NCBI GenBank assembly: GCA_028281265.1 | Contig: JANQKE010000123.1 | Span: 1 to 40,186 of the forward strand | Source of the DNA: Alphaproteobacteria bacterium | GTDB lineage: Bacteria > Pseudomonadota > Alphaproteobacteria > DSM-16000 > Inquilinaceae | Direction: 5' to 3' | Length of the DNA: 40,186 bases | In this document: in pieces, positions 36,563 to 40,186 of the stretch | Position numbering within the stretch: the first letter of the stretch is position 1 | How the letters are laid out: each line of letters begins with the position of its first letter | Position numbers and translations under genes: made by a program | The notes under the pieces: generated by a model | The model's input: the letters and a program-made list of their open reading frames with translations, nothing else | The model's database searches: none | Told to the model about the DNA's origin: nothing

Positions 36563-36753
36563 GGTATAAGCCGGCTCATGGGCGCCGGTGACGGCGTATC
36601 GGGCCGGTGCCGCCGGGCGCTCGATCAACGGGTGGTGCGCGACGGCGGTCGTCGCGCGGCAAGCCGGACCACCGGACGATCAGAAGGACGGGCGGCCGGC
36701 CTCCCGGATCCGACCGGTCTCATTCTCATACCGGCGGTCGCCCGGCACGGCGA

Positions 36754-36770
36754 TACCCCTACAAGGGGTA
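36754..36770 (-). terminator. Small hairpin over the pagL-like stop codon
   Basis: TACCCCT / AGGGGTA with an ACA loop is a perfect 7-bp inverted repeat that spans the stop codon at 36759-36761. It may mark the 3' end of the icd-pagL transcript, though no T run follows. Confidence 0.3.
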
Positions 36771-37367
36771 GCCGATCCGCAGGCCCACATAGTCGTAACC
36801 GTCGTTCTGATCGGCAAGACCGGCATTCGACACGTGCGAGGCGAACACGCTGATCGCGTAGCTGTCGAAGTCCCAGCCGATATCGATGCCCTCGCGGAAA
36901 ACGACCCGGCTGCCGAGATTCGGGGAGCCGTGAATGATGAAGAACCCGGCCGGGGTCGTTTCGTACTTCAGGCGCCCGTCGTGGATCGCGCCGCCGAACG
37001 AGATGTCGAAGAACAGGCCCATATCGAACCGGTGTCCCCAGGACAGCCCAGCATAGGCGAAATGGTAGCCGCTTTCCAGGCTGACCACGCCTCCCAGATG
37101 CGCCCGGGGCTGCAGGAGGAAGCGGGTGAAGCTGCCATCCGCGGGGATGACGGTCAGCGGGTCCGACAGCACTTCCAGCCCGATGGCGGCCGTACCCGTA
37201 TCCGAATCCTTCAGATCGTTGGGCCGCCACGGATCCGCGATCAGGCCGGCGATCCGGACCTCGCTGACATAGGGCAGGGTGTCCTGCTGCGCCTCGGCCT
37301 CCCTCGGTATCAGCGCAGCCAGGCAGACCAGAACCGCGCCGAGGGCGCCAAGACGTTGCATAATCAT
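36759..37367 (-). CDS. Acyloxyacyl hydrolase, PagL-type lipid A 3-O-deacylase
   Basis: An outer-membrane beta-barrel enzyme that removes the 3-O-linked acyl chain of lipid A. The 202-residue protein has a signal peptide (1-26, ending AEAQ) and alternating strands typical of an eight-stranded barrel, with a terminal LRIGYPL. The family signature is in HVSNAGLADQNDGYDYVG: His178 and Ser180 match the catalytic pair, and Asp192 sits 14 residues after the histidine, where PagL has glutamate. ATG 37367 follows the icd stop by one base, implying tight translational coupling to a central metabolic gene. Outer-membrane location is predicted, activity inferred. Confidence 0.8.
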   Translation of the reverse strand: MIMQRLGALGAVLVCLAALIPREAEAQQDTLPYVSEVRIAGLIADPWRPNDLKDSDTGTAAIGLEVLSDPLTVIPADGSFTRFLLQPRAHLGGVVSLESGYHFAYAGLSWGHRFDMGLFFDISFGGAIHDGRLKYETTPAGFFIIHGSPNLGSRVVFREGIDIGWDFDSYAISVFASHVSNAGLADQNDGYDYVGLRIGYPL

Positions 37368-37368
37368 G

Positions 37369-38589
37369 TCACACGCTCGCCATTGCCTTTTGTAGACCCT
37401 GGTCCAGCCTGTCCAAGAACTGCCGGGTCGTGAGCCACTTCTGGTCAGGTCCGATGAGAATGGCAAGGTCCTTGGTCATCTGGCCACTCTCGACCGTCTT
37501 GACGCAGACCCGTTCCAGGGTCTCGGCGAAGGTGCCGACATCCGGGGTATCGTCGAACCGGGCCCGGTACTGCAGCCCGCGGGTCCAGGCGAAGATCGAC
37601 GCGATCGGGTTGGTCGAGGTCTCTTCCCCGCGCTGATGCTGGCGATAGTGCCGGGTGACCGTGCCGTGTGCCGCCTCGGCTTCCACGCAGTCGCCGTCCG
37701 GGGTCAGCAGCACCGAGGTCATCAGGCCGAGGGAGCCGAAGCCCTGGGCGACCGTGTCGGACTGGACGTCGCCGTCATAGTTCTTGCACGCCCAGACGAA
37801 GCCCCCTTCCCATTTGAGCGCCGACGCCACCATGTCGTCGATCAGCCGGTGTTCGTAGGTCAGGCCCGCCTGCTCGAACCGCTCGGCGAACTCGGCGTCG
37901 AACACCTCCTGGAAGAGATCCTTGAAGCGGCCGTCATAGGCCTTGAGGATCGTGTTCTTGGTGGAGAGATAGACCGGGTACTTCCGCAGCAGACCGTAGT
38001 TGAACGAGGCGCGGGCGAAGCCCCGGATCGACTCGTCCAGATTGTACATGCCCATGGCGACGCCGGCGTCCGGGAACCGGTAGATCTCGACGGTCTGCGG
38101 ATCGCCGCCGGCGTCCGGGGTGAACGTCATGGTCAGCGTGCCGGCCCCGGGGATCTTGACGTCCGTGGCCCGGTACTGATCGCCGAACGCGTGCCGGCCG
38201 ATCACGATCGGCTTCACCCAGCCCGGCACGTAGCGCGGGACGTTCGAGCAGATGATCGGCTCCCGGAACACGGTCCCGCCCAGGATGTTCCGGATGGTGC
38301 CGTTGGGAGACCGCCACATCTGCTTGAGGCCGAACTCCTCCACCCGGGCCTCGTCCGGCGTGATGGTCGCGCATTTGACGCCCACACCGTACCGCTTGAT
38401 CGCGGTGGCGGCGTCGACGGTGATCCGATCGTCGGTCCGGTCCCGTTCTTCGATCCCGAGATCGTAGTATTTCAGGTCGATATCGAGATAGGGCAGAATG
38501 AGCTTGTCTTTGATGAACTGCCAGATGATGCGGGTCATCTCGTCCCCGTCGAGTTCGACGACGGGGTTCTTGACGGGAATCTTGGCCAT
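37369..38589 (-). CDS. icd: NADP-dependent isocitrate dehydrogenase
   Basis: A TCA-cycle enzyme converting isocitrate to 2-oxoglutarate and CO2. The 406-residue protein is the dimeric, eukaryotic-like type common in Alphaproteobacteria: [13 protein letters not shown] at the N terminus, the substrate-loop [29 protein letters not shown] with metal-binding aspartates, and [23 protein letters not shown] for NADP binding (given in blocks). The start at ATG 38589 has AGGAG about 14 nt upstream. The downstream pagL-like gene begins one base after its stop. Confidence 0.97.
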   Translation of the reverse strand: MAKIPVKNPVVELDGDEMTRIIWQFIKDKLILPYLDIDLKYYDLGIEERDRTDDRITVDAATAIKRYGVGVKCATITPDEARVEEFGLKQMWRSPNGTIRNILGGTVFREPIICSNVPRYVPGWVKPIVIGRHAFGDQYRATDVKIPGAGTLTMTFTPDAGGDPQTVEIYRFPDAGVAMGMYNLDESIRGFARASFNYGLLRKYPVYLSTKNTILKAYDGRFKDLFQEVFDAEFAERFEQAGLTYEHRLIDDMVASALKWEGGFVWACKNYDGDVQSDTVAQGFGSLGLMTSVLLTPDGDCVEAEAAHGTVTRHYRQHQRGEETSTNPIASIFAWTRGLQYRARFDDTPDVGTFAETLERVCVKTVESGQMTKDLAILIGPDQKWLTTRQFLDRLDQGLQKAMASV

Positions 38590-38791
38590 GGGGGGTGTAC
38601 GCTCCTGGGGACCGGAGACCGGAAACGACGGGCGGCCGCGCAAGGTGTCGAGACGCCTTGGTGAGCGGCCGGCCGGGTCGAAAGACGAGGCCGATTACCG
38701 CACCGCCTTCACGGCCGGCAACCCCGACCTCCGACCTAACCGACGCGCAGCCGACGCAACCTTCGCCGAGGATGGCCGGTGATCGCCCGGC

Positions 38792-39376
38792 TCACGCCCA
38801 TTTGGAGATCGGCGTGAACAGGGGCGGCGGGGCCTGTCGCATCGCCTCCAGCGCGGCCTCGTAGCTGTCGGCGACGGTGAACAGGTCGCGGTGTTCGGGC
38901 CGGGCGAAGCCGGCGGCGATCTGGGCCTCGACCATCGCGATCAGCGGCCGCCAATAGCCTTGGACATCGAGCAGGACGACCGGCTTGCGGTGCAGGCCGA
39001 GCTGCTTCCAGGTCAGCACTTCCATCATCTCGTCCAGCGTGCCCAGCCCGCCGGGCAGCACCAGGAACCCGTCCGACCGCTCGAACATGCCCATCTTGCG
39101 GGTGTGCATGCCGTCGACGACATGCAGTTCGGTCAGCCCGGTATGGGCCGCCTCCAGCTCGTACAGATGCTCGGGGATGAAGCCGACCACCTGCCCGCCG
39201 GCCGCGAGCGCACCATCGGCGACCTCGCCCATCAACCCGACCCGGCCTCCGCCATAGACCAAGGTGATCCCGTCGGCCGCCAACCGCCTGCCGATCGCCC
39301 CGGCAGACCGACGGAACGCGGGCGCCACCCGCTGGGACGAGCCGCAATACACGCAGACCGATCCAATCGCCGTCAT
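38792..39376 (-). CDS. LOG-family nucleotide 5'-monophosphate phosphoribohydrolase
   Basis: A Rossmann-fold hydrolase of the TIGR00730/LOG (lonely guy) family that releases the base from nucleoside monophosphates; in plants and some microbes this yields cytokinins. The 194-residue protein carries the signature PGGLGTLDE at 108-116, the preceding MHTRKMGMFERSD block and the N-terminal VYCGSS...YGGGRVGLMG. The start at ATG 39376 has AGAGGGA upstream. In bacteria it is often a general nucleotide salvage or toxicity-control enzyme; a cytokinin role here is not implied. Confidence 0.93.
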   Translation of the reverse strand: MTAIGSVCVYCGSSQRVAPAFRRSAGAIGRRLAADGITLVYGGGRVGLMGEVADGALAAGGQVVGFIPEHLYELEAAHTGLTELHVVDGMHTRKMGMFERSDGFLVLPGGLGTLDEMMEVLTWKQLGLHRKPVVLLDVQGYWRPLIAMVEAQIAAGFARPEHRDLFTVADSYEAALEAMRQAPPPLFTPISKWA

Positions 39377-39637
39377 CGAGTGATCCCTCTTGATTTGCCG
39401 CCGTGATGGATACACGAGGGGCCCGGTCGGCACCACGCGCCCGCAAGCTCAACAGATCTGCGGCCGCAATCGCATCGATGCGTCCGCGACCGGACCGGAG
39501 CGACGGGTGCGGCATCGTGGCCGCCGCATCGCAACCACTTGCAAACGCTTGATTGCTGCGCTGCGATGCCAATTTGTTGCCATATTGTGTCAGACGGCCC
39601 TAATGTCGGGAGCGTGTATGGTGGGTGAGGTGAGCCG

Positions 39638-40186
39638 TTGAATCGTCTGTGGTGGGTGCTCGGCCTGATCGGCGTTGCGGCCGTGGCAGCCTTCGGGGTG
39701 GCGCGATTCCTCGGCGACACCACGGTCCCTTCCGACCCGCCGGCCGCCGTCGCCCCGCCGGCGCCAGCGCCGGCGGCTGAGGATCCGTCGGCACCGGCCG
39801 TCCGAGACATCCCGGTTCCGGCGCCGCAAGAGGACGATTCGACAACGGCACCGGCCGTGCGGCCTGAAACGGCCATCCAGCCGACCACGCCCGATGACGG
39901 CGCCGTCGCCCCGCCCACGATCGAATCGGTGGTTTCCCCGGAGACCGCACCCCGGCCCGAACCGACGCCGCCGACCGCCCTTGCGGCACCGCGGCTACCG
40001 GCCGCGCCGGAGCAACCAAGCGATGGCGAGGATCCGGATCAGGGCGCCCTCACCGGCACGGCAGACCCCGTCGTGCCGCCGGTCTTCCTGACCCCGGCCC
40101 CGGATCTGGCCCTGCCGACGGCCCCCGTGCCGGCACCGGCCGACTCCGCCGCCGCGGCCGAGACAGCGCCGCCGGCCCGGACGGCC
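39638..40186 (+). CDS. Membrane-anchored Pro/Ala-rich protein, C terminus beyond the window
   Basis: An open frame from TTG 39638 runs to the window end (183 codons, incomplete). It starts with one hydrophobic helix (WWVLGLIGVAAVAAFGVA) and continues as a long disordered Pro/Ala/Thr-rich acidic region. TTG is chosen because an in-frame stop lies at 39626-39628 and GTGAGG precedes it; GTG 39656 is a weaker alternative. In related bacteria such a layout often leads to a periplasmic C-terminal domain such as LysM, which cannot be seen here. The base composition matches the rest of the genome. Confidence 0.6.
   Translation, partial: MNRLWWVLGLIGVAAVAAFGVARFLGDTTVPSDPPAAVAPPAPAPAAEDPSAPAVRDIPVPAPQEDDSTTAPAVRPETAIQPTTPDDGAVAPPTIESVVSPETAPRPEPTPPTALAAPRLPAAPEQPSDGEDPDQGALTGTADPVVPPVFLTPAPDLALPTAPVPAPADSAAAAETAPPARTA

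Overview
The window is chromosomal DNA from a high-GC alphaproteobacterium, most likely a Rhodospirillales-type organism. This rests on gene content and order: the run miaB-phoH-ybeY-corC-lnt, the secB/fxsA/Tim44 neighbourhood, a eukaryotic-type NADP isocitrate dehydrogenase, and many TRAP, liv-type and CoA-transferase genes. Genes lie close together, often with ATGA start/stop overlaps, and no rRNA, tRNA, CRISPR array or transposase was recognised. The species assignment is inference.

Layout. 1-180: two copies of a dispersed two-hairpin repeat, then a 58-residue membrane protein. 437-4062 (minus): an operon for a taurine/sulfonate/nitrate-type ABC importer with an HSDL2-like dehydrogenase. 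4281-6237 (plus): TRAP dctQM without dctP. 6384-7784 (minus): secB and fxsA. 7978-14511 (plus): Tim44-domain protein, then the housekeeping run miaB, phoH-like, ybeY, corC, lnt. 14490-14729: the C-terminal stub of a UMF1-family MFS transporter, abutting lnt on one side and a 1146-residue NACHT-pentapeptide-repeat protein (14726-18166, minus) on the other. 18361-21870 (minus): livM, livH and a two-subunit 3-oxoacid CoA-transferase. 22322-24322: a small accessory patch with a DUF4143-type ATPase and a higBA toxin-antitoxin pair, bracketed by a 14-nt direct repeat. 24428-27630: acyl-CoA ligase, epimerase and folB. 27609-35103 (minus): a catabolic cluster of an HMG-CoA-lyase-like enzyme, a class III CoA-transferase, a complete TRAP transporter (dctP, dctQ, dctM), an SDR and an MFS permease. 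35660-36382: a double cold-shock-domain protein with a glycine/RGG linker. 36759-38589 (minus): icd and, one base later, a PagL-type lipid A deacylase. 38792-39376: a LOG-family nucleotidase. 39638-end: an incomplete Pro/Ala-rich membrane-anchored protein.

How the genes may work together. The minus-strand cluster 35103 to 27609 reads as a pathway: the TRAP system imports a small (di)carboxylate, the CaiB-type enzyme attaches CoA, and the lyase cleaves the acyl-CoA, possibly to acetyl-CoA and acetoacetate. The 3-oxoacid CoA-transferase at 20430-21870 could then activate acetoacetate. 3-Hydroxy-3-methylglutarate or a related branched dicarboxylate fits but is not proven.

Most notable: (i) four copies of a structured repeat with compensatory base-pair changes, one copy lying between dctP and dctQ and supplying the dctP stop codon; (ii) the NACHT-pentapeptide gene, a candidate defence or signal-sensing ATPase with an AT-rich 3' third, sitting exactly at a break in the conserved lnt neighbourhood; (iii) the icd-pagL coupling; (iv) the double-CSD protein with a low-complexity linker and a hairpin-bearing leader.
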